DNA from: Actinomycetes bacterium
GTDB lineage: Bacteria; Actinomycetota; Actinomycetes; Actinomycetales; Microbacteriaceae
Reading direction: 5' to 3'
Length of the DNA stretch: 5,137 bases
NCBI GenBank assembly: GCA_023390155.1
Contig: JAEWDJ010000290.1
Location: forward strand, 1-5,137
The position numbers and the translations under genes were made by a program. Positions 1 to 4,624 of the stretch are shown here, piece by piece; position 1 is the first letter of the stretch; every line of letters begins with the position of its first letter. The notes under the pieces are model-generated. The model was not told where the DNA came from and ran no database searches. It saw only the letters and a list, made by a program, of their open reading frames with translations.

Positions 1-266
1 GCGCGCAGGAGCTCGCGCGAGGCGTCGGCCGGGAGGTCGGAGCGCTCCAGCGCGGCGGCGGTGGGGGCCGCGCCCGGCATCGCCAGGGCGGCGGCGACGT
101 CGTGCGCGGCGAGCGTCTGGACGTAGCCGGTCACGAAGCCGGACGCGCTGTAGTAGCTGCGCTGCACCGCGCCGAGTGCGGCGAGGAATGCGAGGATCAG
201 CAGCACCCCGAGACCCGACCAGACGATGAGCGCGCGCGTGCGGCGCCCCGACTCATCCCCAGCCAT
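1..266 (-). CDS. N-terminal part of a membrane-anchored protein of unknown function (cut by window edge)
   Basis: The minus strand reads open from an ATG at 266-264 to the window edge, giving 88 codons without a stop, so the gene continues outside. The visible protein starts with a short charged segment (MAGDESGRRTR), followed by one strongly hydrophobic helix at about residues 13-34 (LIVWSGLGVLLILAFLAALG). The positive charges before the helix suggest a cytoplasmic N-terminus and an external C-terminal domain. Just after the helix comes a segment resembling SASGFVTGYVQTLAAHDVAAALAMPG. That pattern (aromatic/valine-rich helix, 'AxxDxxAALxMPG') recalls the start of NTF2-like or lumazine-binding-like extracytoplasmic domains of actinobacterial lipoproteins and membrane proteins, but this is only a resemblance. 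No lipobox cysteine is seen. The start is favoured because a TAGGAT hexamer lies 6 nt upstream; AGGA at 277-274 could alternatively act as a Shine-Dalgarno. It is divergent from the helicase operon. Function not recognised. Confidence 0.75.
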   Translation of the reverse strand, partial: MAGDESGRRTRALIVWSGLGVLLILAFLAALGAVQRSYYSASGFVTGYVQTLAAHDVAAALAMPGAAPTAAALERSDLPADASRELLR

Positions 267-272
267 GAGGCC

Positions 273-278
273 ATCCTA
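273..278 (-). promoter_or_regulatory. Candidate -10 box (TAGGAT) of a leaderless promoter for the 266 minus gene
   Basis: On the minus strand TAGGAT fits the actinobacterial TAnnnT -10 consensus and ends exactly 6 nt before the ATG at 266, so transcription would begin at or next to the start codon. No convincing -35 box is visible at 16-18 bp spacing. The AGGA inside the same hexamer could instead be a ribosome-binding site with 7 nt spacing; the two readings cannot be separated from sequence alone. Confidence 0.4.
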
Positions 279-318
279 TGGGCCTGTGCAGAACGGGGCT
301 GCGGCCGGGAAGGAGGGT

Positions 319-324
319 TAGAGT
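319..324 (+). promoter_or_regulatory. Candidate -10 box (TAGAGT) for the helicase/FHA operon
   Basis: TAGAGT fits TAnnnT and lies 35 nt before the helicase ATG, in the 93-bp gap between two divergent genes. A start site near 331 would leave a leader of about 29 nt that includes the purine-rich stretch at 342-354 (GAGGGGAAAGGGA), which can serve as the Shine-Dalgarno for the ATG at 360. A matching -35 box is not evident, so the call rests on position and on the hexamer alone. Confidence 0.35.
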
Positions 325-359
325 AGTCCGGCAGGTCGCGCGAGGGGAAAGGGACTCGG

Positions 360-1664
360 ATGGGCCGACTCTCGCTCTCGCCGGAGCAGCAGGCGGTGTT
401 CGAACTGATCGAGCACACCCGCGAGCATGTCTTCGTGACGGGCCGCGCGGGCACCGGGAAGTCCACGCTGCTCAACCACCTCTCGTGGAACACCGAGAAG
501 TCGATCGTCATCTCGGCGCCCACCGGGGTCGCCGCGCTGAACGTGGGCGGGCAGACCATCCACTCGCTGTTCCGGCTCCCGATCGGCGTCATCGCCGATC
601 ACGCCATCGAGCAGAGCGCCGAGCTGCGCAAGTTGCTCAACACCATCGACACGCTCGTGATCGACGAGGTCTCGATGGTCAACGCCGACCTCATGGACGC
701 GGTCGACCGCAGCCTGCGCCAGGCGCGCCAGCGGCCGGCGGAGTCGTTCGGCGGCGTGCAGGTCGTGCTCTTCGGCGACCCGTACCAGCTAGCGCCCGTG
801 CCGGGCGATCAGGAGGAGCGCGCCTACTTCCGCGACACGTACCGGTCGATGTGGTTCTTCGACGCGAAGGTCTGGCAGGAGGCCGACCTGCGCATCGTGG
901 AGCTGCTGCAGGTGCACCGGCAGCACGAGTCCGACTTCCGGTTCATGCTCAACGCCGTGCGCCACGGCCAGGTCACCAAGGAGATCGCCGACCGCCTGAA
1001 CGAGGTGGGCGCCCGCCCGGCGCCGCAGGACGGCACCATCACGCTCGCGACGCGCAACGACACGGTCAACCGCATCAACGCGCAGGCGCTCGACCGCCTC
1101 CCGGGCCGCGCGCTGACGGCGAAGGCCGAGATCAGCGGCGACTTCGGCGGCCGCAACTACCCGGCGGAGGAGGCGCTCGAGCTCAAGGTCGGCGCGCAGG
1201 TGATGTTCCTGCGCAACGACGTCGGGCAGGGCGACGGGCCGCGCTGGGTCAACGGGACCATCGGCACCGTGACGCGCATCGACTCCACCGTGTTCGTGGA
1301 CGTCGACGGCGAGGTGCACGAGGTCGAGCCGACGATTTGGGAGAAGTTCAAGTACACCTACTCCCCCGAGACCAAGAAGCTCACGAAGGACGTGGTCGCC
1401 GAGTTCACCCAGTTCCCGCTGCGGCTGGCATGGGCGGTCACCATCCACAAGTCGCAGGGCAAGACGTACGACGCGGCCATCGTCGACCTGGGCACGCGCG
1501 CGTTCACCTCCGGCCAGACCTACGTGGCGCTCAGCCGGATCACGACGCTCGACGGGCTCTACCTGACGCGGCCGCTGCGGCCGAGCGACATCACGGTCGA
1601 CCCGGACGTCGAGCGCTTCATGCGCGACGCACGACCGGTGAACATGCCGTTGAGCGCGGTCTGA
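360..1664 (+). CDS. Pif1-like SF1B ATP-dependent DNA helicase
   Basis: This 434-residue cytoplasmic protein should be a 5'-to-3' DNA helicase of the Pif1/RecD group, which unwinds duplexes and often G-quadruplexes or R-loops using ATP. The SF1 motifs appear in order: Walker A GRAGTGKST at residues 28-36; motif Ia APTGVAALNVGGQTIHS at about 53-69; Walker B LVIDEVSMV at 99-107; motif III LFGDPYQLAPV at 137-147; the RQ of motif IV (LLQVHRQ) at 182-188; the family's VGAQVMFLRND at 277-287 and WVNGTIGTV at 296-304; motif V AVTIHKSQGKTYD at 359-371; motif VI GQTYVALSRITTLDGL at 385-400. All key catalytic residues look intact. The length matches compact bacterial Pif1 helicases of about 430 residues; the protein ends some 30 residues after motif VI with no extra C-terminal domain. 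The ATG at 360 is preceded by AAAGGGA about 5 nt away. It is followed by an FHA gene after 28 bp, probably in one operon. In vivo role not determined from sequence. Confidence 0.93.
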   Translation: MGRLSLSPEQQAVFELIEHTREHVFVTGRAGTGKSTLLNHLSWNTEKSIVISAPTGVAALNVGGQTIHSLFRLPIGVIADHAIEQSAELRKLLNTIDTLVIDEVSMVNADLMDAVDRSLRQARQRPAESFGGVQVVLFGDPYQLAPVPGDQEERAYFRDTYRSMWFFDAKVWQEADLRIVELLQVHRQHESDFRFMLNAVRHGQVTKEIADRLNEVGARPAPQDGTITLATRNDTVNRINAQALDRLPGRALTAKAEISGDFGGRNYPAEEALELKVGAQVMFLRNDVGQGDGPRWVNGTIGTVTRIDSTVFVDVDGEVHEVEPTIWEKFKYTYSPETKKLTKDVVAEFTQFPLRLAWAVTIHKSQGKTYDAAIVDLGTRAFTSGQTYVALSRITTLDGLYLTRPLRPSDITVDPDVERFMRDARPVNMPLSAV

Positions 1665-1692
1665 GGGTGCGGGCGAGGGCGAGGAGACGCAG

Positions 1693-2043
1693 ATGATCAC
1701 GTTCGTGCTGGATTTCAGCGACGGTCAGCATGTCGAGACCACCGGCAACGGCGTCATCGGCCGCAACCCGGGCGTCCACACACCCGGAACGGAGCTCGAC
1801 GACCCGGCGCACGTCGAGCTGATCTCGGTGGCGGACTCCGCGAAGTCGGTCTCTCGCGCGCACCTGGCATTCGGCCAGTACGACGACGTCTTCTGGGTGA
1901 TGGACCTCGGCTCGTCGAACGGGACGACCATCTCGTACCCGGGCGAGGGCACCTTCGCCTGCGACCCGAACACGCGGCATGAGGTCGACCCGGGGTCGAT
2001 CGTCCGGTTCGGGAGCGAGAGCTTCGCCCTCAGCAGGCGTTGA
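1693..2043 (+). CDS. Stand-alone FHA-domain protein
   Basis: The 116-residue protein consists almost entirely of one forkhead-associated domain, a beta-sandwich that binds phosphothreonine peptides, usually made by Ser/Thr kinases of the PknA/PknB kind. The family's signature residues are present: GRNP at 23-26 (the conserved Gly-Arg), SVSRAHL at 52-58 (Ser54, Arg55 and His57 of the S-R-x-H motif), and DLGSSNGT at 71-78 (the Asn-Gly turn at 76-77). There is no signal peptide, membrane helix or second domain, so it should be a soluble cytoplasmic adaptor. In related actinobacteria similar domains are often fused to other modules such as RDD membrane domains; here the domain stands alone. GAGGAG at 1681-1686 lies 6 nt before the ATG, supporting the start. 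The 28-bp gap after the helicase stop suggests co-transcription. No kinase or phosphatase gene is visible in the window, so the binding partner is unknown. Confidence 0.92.
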   Translation: MITFVLDFSDGQHVETTGNGVIGRNPGVHTPGTELDDPAHVELISVADSAKSVSRAHLAFGQYDDVFWVMDLGSSNGTTISYPGEGTFACDPNTRHEVDPGSIVRFGSESFALSRR

Positions 2044-2047
2044 GCGC

Positions 2048-2080
2048 GGCCGCCGCCGGCGGGGTCAGGCTGCGGCGGCC
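2048..2080. terminator. GC-rich inverted repeat between convergent FHA and heme oxygenase genes
   Basis: GGCCGCCGC (2048-2056) and GCGGCGGCC (2072-2080) are exact reverse complements separated by 15 nt, in the junction where the two genes end only 21 bp apart. Such a stem could slow polymerase from both sides. There is no U-tract on either strand, and the right arm lies in the alanine-rich last codons of the heme oxygenase, where repeated GCG/GCC codons make chance complementarity likely. Treat it as a weak bidirectional terminator candidate. Confidence 0.3.
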
Positions 2081-2715
2081 TTCGCGGCGGCGAGGTCGTT
2101 GAACAGCTCGGTGTTGAAGCGGAAGGCGAGACCGACCTCCGCGATGACGCGCTCGCGCTCCTCCTCCGTCCAGTCGACCGCGTCGAGCTGCGACCGGTAG
2201 ACGTCCTTGAACACCTTCGGCTTCGCGATGTCGGCGAACAGGTAGAAGCCGACGCCGTTGGTCTCGAAGCCGTACTGGCGCTGCAGCAGGGTGCGGATGA
2301 TCTGGCCGCCCGACAGGTCGCCGAGGTAGCGCGTGTAGTGGTGCGCGATGAAGCCGCCCGGCCAGTCGTGACCGACCTCGCGGATGCGCGCGGTGTAGCG
2401 GAAGGTGCTCGGCAGCGGCGAGATGCGGTCGCGCCAGTCGTCGCCCAGCAGGAACGCGAGGTCGGCCTCGATGGCCGGCAGGCGGGTCAGCTTCGGGCTG
2501 ATGAAGAGGGCGGCGACGGGGTCGCCGGCCATGCGTGCCGCGGCCTCCTCGAGCGCCTCGTAGATGAAGTAGTGCTGGGCCAGGAGGTGGATGTAGTCCT
2601 CACGGCTGCCCTTGCCGCTCATGAGGTCCTGCATGAAGGTCGCGCCCTCGCTCTCCTCGTGCACGGTGCGGGTGCGCTCGCGGAGCGCCTGCGAGAAGGG
2701 GATCAGTTCGGCCAT
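2065..2715 (-). CDS. hmuO: Heme oxygenase (HmuO-like, biliverdin-producing)
   Basis: The 216-residue soluble protein belongs to the canonical heme oxygenase family, which cleaves heme with O2 and electrons to biliverdin, CO and Fe2+ and so releases iron from heme in the cytoplasm. The proximal heme ligand is His19 in RTVHEESE, matching His20 of Corynebacterium HmuO in position. The distal helix motif YLGDLSGGQII spans residues 130-140; Asp133 corresponds to the catalytic aspartate (Asp140 in human HO-1), and Gly136-Gly137 to the flexible glycines over the heme. Further family landmarks are LAQHYFIYEALEEA (45-58), AHHYTRY (124-130) and the C-terminal FRFN-ELFNDL helix (198-208). The length is close to HmuO (215 residues), so the gene is complete. 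AGGAG (2726-2722) lies 6 nt before the ATG. A DtxR/IdeR-type box just upstream implies repression by iron. No heme-uptake gene is adjacent, so heme import and the reductase partner must lie elsewhere. Confidence 0.95.
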   Translation of the reverse strand: MAELIPFSQALRERTRTVHEESEGATFMQDLMSGKGSREDYIHLLAQHYFIYEALEEAAARMAGDPVAALFISPKLTRLPAIEADLAFLLGDDWRDRISPLPSTFRYTARIREVGHDWPGGFIAHHYTRYLGDLSGGQIIRTLLQRQYGFETNGVGFYLFADIAKPKVFKDVYRSQLDAVDWTEEERERVIAEVGLAFRFNTELFNDLAAAKAAAA

Positions 2716-2728
2716 TCGGGTCTCCTGG

Positions 2729-2747
2729 TCAGGTAAGGCTTACCTAA
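2729..2747 (-). promoter_or_regulatory. DtxR/IdeR-type iron box controlling heme oxygenase
   Basis: Minus-strand TTAGGTAAGCCTTACCTGA contains a perfect 7+1+7 palindrome, AGGTAAG-C-CTTACCT. It matches the DtxR/IdeR consensus TTAGGTTAGSCTAACCTAA at all but three positions. It ends 13 nt before the heme oxygenase ATG, directly upstream of the AGGAG ribosome-binding site, and would overlap the predicted transcription start. In actinobacteria the Fe2+-loaded repressor at such a site blocks heme and siderophore genes, so this gene should be induced by iron limitation. The regulator itself is not in the window. Confidence 0.88.
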
Positions 2748-2748
2748 G

Positions 2749-2777
2749 AGACTGGCGGATGGGCACGCATCCGTCAA
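2749..2777 (-). promoter_or_regulatory. Candidate promoter of heme oxygenase (TTGACG / CAGTCT)
   Basis: On the minus strand TTGACG (2777-2772) is a good -35 element. With a 17-bp spacer the -10 position falls on CAGTCT (2754-2749), a poor match. Transcription would then start near 2742, inside the iron box, which is where a repressor site is expected. An alternative -10 lying within the iron box itself cannot be excluded. Confidence 0.4.
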
Positions 2778-2811
2778 GCTGGAGGGCCCCGTCCACCCCC
2801 GGCGGCGGGGC

Positions 2812-2817
2812 TACCCT
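2812..2817 (+). promoter_or_regulatory. Candidate -10 box (TACCCT) of a leaderless promoter for the MarR gene
   Basis: TACCCT fits TAnnnT and ends 6 nt before the ATG at 2824, which would put the transcription start on the start codon. No Shine-Dalgarno is present at a useful distance; the nearest G-rich stretch (GGCGGGG, 2804-2810) is 13 nt away. Both facts agree with a leaderless mRNA. No clear -35 element is seen. Confidence 0.5.
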
Positions 2818-2823
2818 GATGCC

Positions 2824-3249
2824 ATGCCCGAGAAGCCGCCCTTCAGTCCCACGGTCGCCCTGCTCACCGTCGGCCGGGTGTGGGAGGCGGCGTTCGAGCG
2901 GGCGCTGAAGCCGCTCGGCCTCACGACCCGCAAATACGGGCTCCTCGGCCACATCCGCGGCACGCCCGGCATCTCGTTCAGCGAGCTGGCGCGGCGGTCC
3001 CGGATCACCGTGCAGAGCGCGCACGCGGCCGTCGCCGGCTTCGCTGCGGCGGGGCTCGTGGACGACGCGACGGGGAGGGCGGGCGCCGCCTCCCGGCTGC
3101 GGGTGACCGAGCGCGGGGAGGAGCTGCTCGCCGAGGCGGCGGCGAAGGTGGAGGCGCTGGACGCGGAGTTCACGGCGGCGCATCCCGGCCTGACGGAGGC
3201 GCTGCGGGCGCACGTCGCCGAGCTGATAGACGCGCGCGTCGAGCGGTAG
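2824..3249 (+). CDS. MarR-family transcriptional regulator
   Basis: The 141-residue protein has the usual MarR length and order: an N-terminal helix for dimerisation (about residues 8-30, VALLTVGRVWEAAFERALKP), a winged helix-turn-helix at about 31-98, and C-terminal helices (98-141) that complete the dimer interface. Within the DNA-binding domain, LTTRKYGLLGHI (33-44) and ISFSELARRSRIT (50-62) precede the recognition helix at about 63-79 (VQSAHAAVAGFAAAGLV). The wing holds a DDATGRAGAASRLRVTERG segment (80-98), equivalent to the family's D-x-R-D-x-R-x(n)-LTexG pattern. No cysteine is present, so a thiol redox switch is unlikely; the ligand is unknown. The ATG at 2824 sits 6 nt after a -10-like hexamer. 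It is divergent from the heme oxygenase with a 108-bp gap and lies 77 bp upstream of two membrane-protein genes, which it probably regulates through the palindrome at 3274-3294. Confidence 0.9.
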   Translation: MPEKPPFSPTVALLTVGRVWEAAFERALKPLGLTTRKYGLLGHIRGTPGISFSELARRSRITVQSAHAAVAGFAAAGLVDDATGRAGAASRLRVTERGEELLAEAAAKVEALDAEFTAAHPGLTEALRAHVAELIDARVER

Positions 3250-3273
3250 CGCTGGGCTGGTGGATGCGTGGCA

Positions 3274-3294
3274 ACCTTCAGTTAGACTGAAGGT
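3274..3294 (+). promoter_or_regulatory. Perfect 9+3+9 bp palindrome, probable operator (MarR-family target)
   Basis: ACCTTCAGT (3274-3282) and ACTGAAGGT (3286-3294) are exact reverse complements around TAG. The element lies 24 bp after the MarR stop codon and contains the -10-like hexamer TAGACT (3283-3288), so a bound dimer would block polymerase. The size and symmetry suit a dimeric winged-helix regulator, and the MarR protein encoded next to it is the natural candidate. In a read-through transcript it could also form a 9-bp hairpin with a 3-nt loop, but no U-tract follows, so an intrinsic terminator is less likely. Confidence 0.65.
3283..3288 (+). promoter_or_regulatory. Candidate -10 box (TAGACT) inside the palindrome
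   Basis: TAGACT fits TAnnnT and lies at the centre of the 3274-3294 palindrome. Transcription would begin about 7 nt later, at or near the GTG at 3295. At 16-18 bp upstream spacing no strong -35 is seen (TGGATG at 3261-3266 is a half match). It would drive the two membrane-protein genes separately from the MarR promoter. Confidence 0.45.
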
Positions 3295-3330
3295 GTGATC
3301 CGACATCTCCGACACTCGAGCGCCGCATGA
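3295..3330 (+). CDS. Possible 11-residue leaderless leader ORF coupled to the next gene
   Basis: A GTG at 3295 opens a frame encoding (V/M)IRHLRHSSAA and ends with the TGA at 3328-3330. That stop overlaps the ATG of the following membrane-protein gene as ATGA. The GTG lies exactly 6 nt after the TAGACT hexamer, the spacing seen at the two other putative leaderless starts in this window. The downstream ATG has no recognisable Shine-Dalgarno (the preceding bases are CTCGAGCGCCGC), so ribosomes finishing this mini-ORF could reinitiate there. Leaderless short ORFs ahead of genes are well documented in mycobacteria. The peptide is too short to judge by homology, and no run of one amino acid suggests attenuation. 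It may simply be untranslated leader sequence. Confidence 0.4.
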   Translation: MIRHLRHSSAA

Positions 3331-3800
3331 CCGCGTTCCTCCTCTCCGTCCACGTGCTGGCCGCCATCCTGACGATCGGGCCGGTGGCCATCGCGGCGAG
3401 CATGTTCCCGCGATCCGCTCGCCTCGCCCTCGCCTCCCCCGACCACCCGCGGCGCGGGGCCGCCGTGCGCATCCTGCATCGCATCACGCGCGTGTATGCC
3501 GTGATCGGCGTGCTGGTGCCCGTGTTCGGCCTGGCGACCGCGGCCTCCCTCGGTGTGCTGGGTGACGCCTGGCTGATCGCCTCGATGGTGCTGACCGCCG
3601 CCGCGGCGGCGATGCTGGTCGCGCTCGTGCTGCCCGGTCAGCGGCGGGTGCTGCGGCAGCTCGACGATGGTCCGGGCTCCGAGCCGCCCCCCGCCGTCCG
3701 CATGCTCGGGATGCAGGCGGGCGTGTTCAACCTGCTGTGGGCGATCGTCGTCGTCCTGATGGTCTACCGGCCCGGCTCGACGACCGGGGCGGGGCTGTGA
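3327..3800 (+). CDS. Four-helix integral membrane protein, DUF2269-like
   Basis: The 157-residue protein is very hydrophobic, with four predicted membrane helices at about residues 3-25 (FLLSVHVLAAILTIGPVAIA), 56-75, 82-103 and 129-147. The first helix carries a His in 'LLSVHVLAAILTIGP' and the third ends in LPGQRRVL, features that recall DUF2269-type membrane proteins; this assignment is from memory of the family pattern and not firm. An Arg/His-rich loop (about residues 40-55) lies between helices 1 and 2, and a Pro/Gly-rich loop (112-123) between helices 3 and 4. No catalytic motif or signal peptide is evident. The start overlaps the stop of a putative leader ORF (ATGA) and lacks a Shine-Dalgarno. 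The stop overlaps the next gene's GTG by 4 bp, so the two membrane proteins are probably made together and controlled by the upstream MarR protein. Biochemical function unknown. Confidence 0.82.
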   Translation: MTAFLLSVHVLAAILTIGPVAIAASMFPRSARLALASPDHPRRGAAVRILHRITRVYAVIGVLVPVFGLATAASLGVLGDAWLIASMVLTAAAAAMLVALVLPGQRRVLRQLDDGPGSEPPPAVRMLGMQAGVFNLLWAIVVVLMVYRPGSTTGAGL

Positions 3801-4075
3801 GCCCGCGTCGCATCCTGCACCTCATCGGCGGCGTCGAGCTCGCCACGCTGGTGCTGATGCTCGCCAACCTGTTCACGGTGCACCTGCCGGCCGTCACCCG
3901 CGTGCTGGGTCCCGTGCACGGTCTCGTCTACACCGGGACCGTCCTGGCCGCCGTCCTGGTGATGCGCGGCCGGCACGCGGTCTGGCTGTGGGCGTTGATC
4001 CCGGGCGTCGGCGGCCTGCTCGCCGCGCGCGTGGCCTCGCCGGAGCGGCTGTCGGAGGCCGACGACGGTCTCTGA
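3797..4075 (+). CDS. Small integral membrane protein, DUF3817-like
   Basis: The start chosen is the GTG at 3797, which overlaps the previous stop as GTGA and gives a 92-residue protein. An in-frame ATG at 3737 would add 20 hydrophilic residues and overlap the upstream gene by 64 bp, which is less plausible. Three membrane helices are expected at about residues 5-29 (RILHLIGGVELATLVLMLAN), 39-56 and 62-78. The segment RVLGPVHGLVY (35-45), with a conserved-looking Gly-Pro-x-His-Gly, and the closing WLWALIPGVGGLLAARV (63-79) resemble DUF3817, a family of short actinobacterial membrane proteins of unknown function. The tail (SPERLSEADDGL) is acidic and probably cytoplasmic. Translation is likely coupled to the preceding gene. 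It ends 13 bp before a convergent gene; only a weak 5-bp stem (4066-4070 with 4074-4078) is seen at the junction. Confidence 0.8.
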   Translation: MSPRRILHLIGGVELATLVLMLANLFTVHLPAVTRVLGPVHGLVYTGTVLAAVLVMRGRHAVWLWALIPGVGGLLAARVASPERLSEADDGL

Positions 4076-4088
4076 CCGGTGGGCACGA

Positions 4089-4604
4089 TCAGTGGTGGTG
4101 GCCGACCTTCACCGCTTGGATCCCGGCGTCGGTGAGCCCGAGCGCGGGGATGGTGACCGCGCACACGGCACAGGCGCTGAGAGCCAGGGCGGCGACGAAG
4201 CGCAGGGCGCCGGTGGTCTGCGGGGCCGGGCGGTCGCGGCGCAGGACGACCGCGGTCACGGCGGCGATGGCGACGTCGAGCAGCGATGCGACGCCCATCG
4301 GGAGCAGGGGAAGGGCGATCACGCTGCCGGAAGCGGCGGTGGCGCCCACCACGGCCAGCGCTGCCCAGAGCCCGACCGGCACCAGGGCCAGGGCCGGGAC
4401 GAGCCGGAAGAGGAGGGGCCGATCGCGCGCGAGGGTCGTGGCGGCCCAGGCGAGTTCGGCCGTCGCCACCGCGAGCAGGACGACGAGAAGCGGAAGAGGT
4501 GCGCCGGGGGCGAGCGCTGCGTGAAGCAGCCCCGCCCCCAGCGCGGCCACGGCGAGGAACGCCCGGGTCGGAGGGGCGACCGGGGTCCCTGTCATCCTGC
4601 TCAT
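4089..4604 (-). CDS. Five-helix integral membrane protein of unknown function
   Basis: The 171-residue protein has five predicted membrane helices at about residues 14-32, 36-57, 64-90, 95-121 and 133-153. Helix 1 contains AGLLHAALAPG (24-34) and helix 2 ends in AELAWAATTLARDRP (49-63). This His-x(3)-Ala-Pro plus 'x-LAWA' arrangement is like a loosely defined set of uncharacterised actinobacterial membrane proteins, but I cannot assign a named family. Other features are two cysteines in helix 5 (SACAVCAV, 143-150) and a C-terminal VKVGHHH with three terminal histidines, which could bind metal; that is speculation. The gene follows DUF4383 after 20 bp on the same strand, so it is probably the second gene of that operon. 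The ATG at 4604 has only a distant GAGG (11 nt) as ribosome-binding site; the ATG at 4595 is an alternative that would remove three residues. Confidence 0.78.
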   Translation of the reverse strand: MSRMTGTPVAPPTRAFLAVAALGAGLLHAALAPGAPLPLLVVLLAVATAELAWAATTLARDRPLLFRLVPALALVPVGLWAALAVVGATAASGSVIALPLLPMGVASLLDVAIAAVTAVVLRRDRPAPQTTGALRFVAALALSACAVCAVTIPALGLTDAGIQAVKVGHHH

Positions 4605-4624
4605 GGGAGCCGTGGCCTCGTCGG

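Noticed and set aside
278..1696. A long plus-strand frame overlapping the helicase in another phase, and long antisense frames at 789-1700
   Set aside because: They are Arg/Gly/Ala-rich low-complexity translations typical of off-frame reading in high-GC DNA. The helicase frame carries every SF1 motif.
360..2043. Helicase plus FHA gene as a phage-defence module
   Set aside because: No nuclease, toxin or sensor domain, no recombinase nearby, and no compositional break. The helicase is of housekeeping type, so a defence role has no support here.
2338..2736. A plus-strand open frame antisense to the heme oxygenase
   Set aside because: It has no family resemblance and lies entirely over a convincing heme oxygenase with a ribosome-binding site and iron box.
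3274..3294. The palindrome as a rho-independent terminator of the MarR gene
   Set aside because: The 9-bp stem is AU/GC mixed and is followed by GTGATCCG rather than a U-tract; it also contains a well-placed -10 hexamer, which favours an operator.
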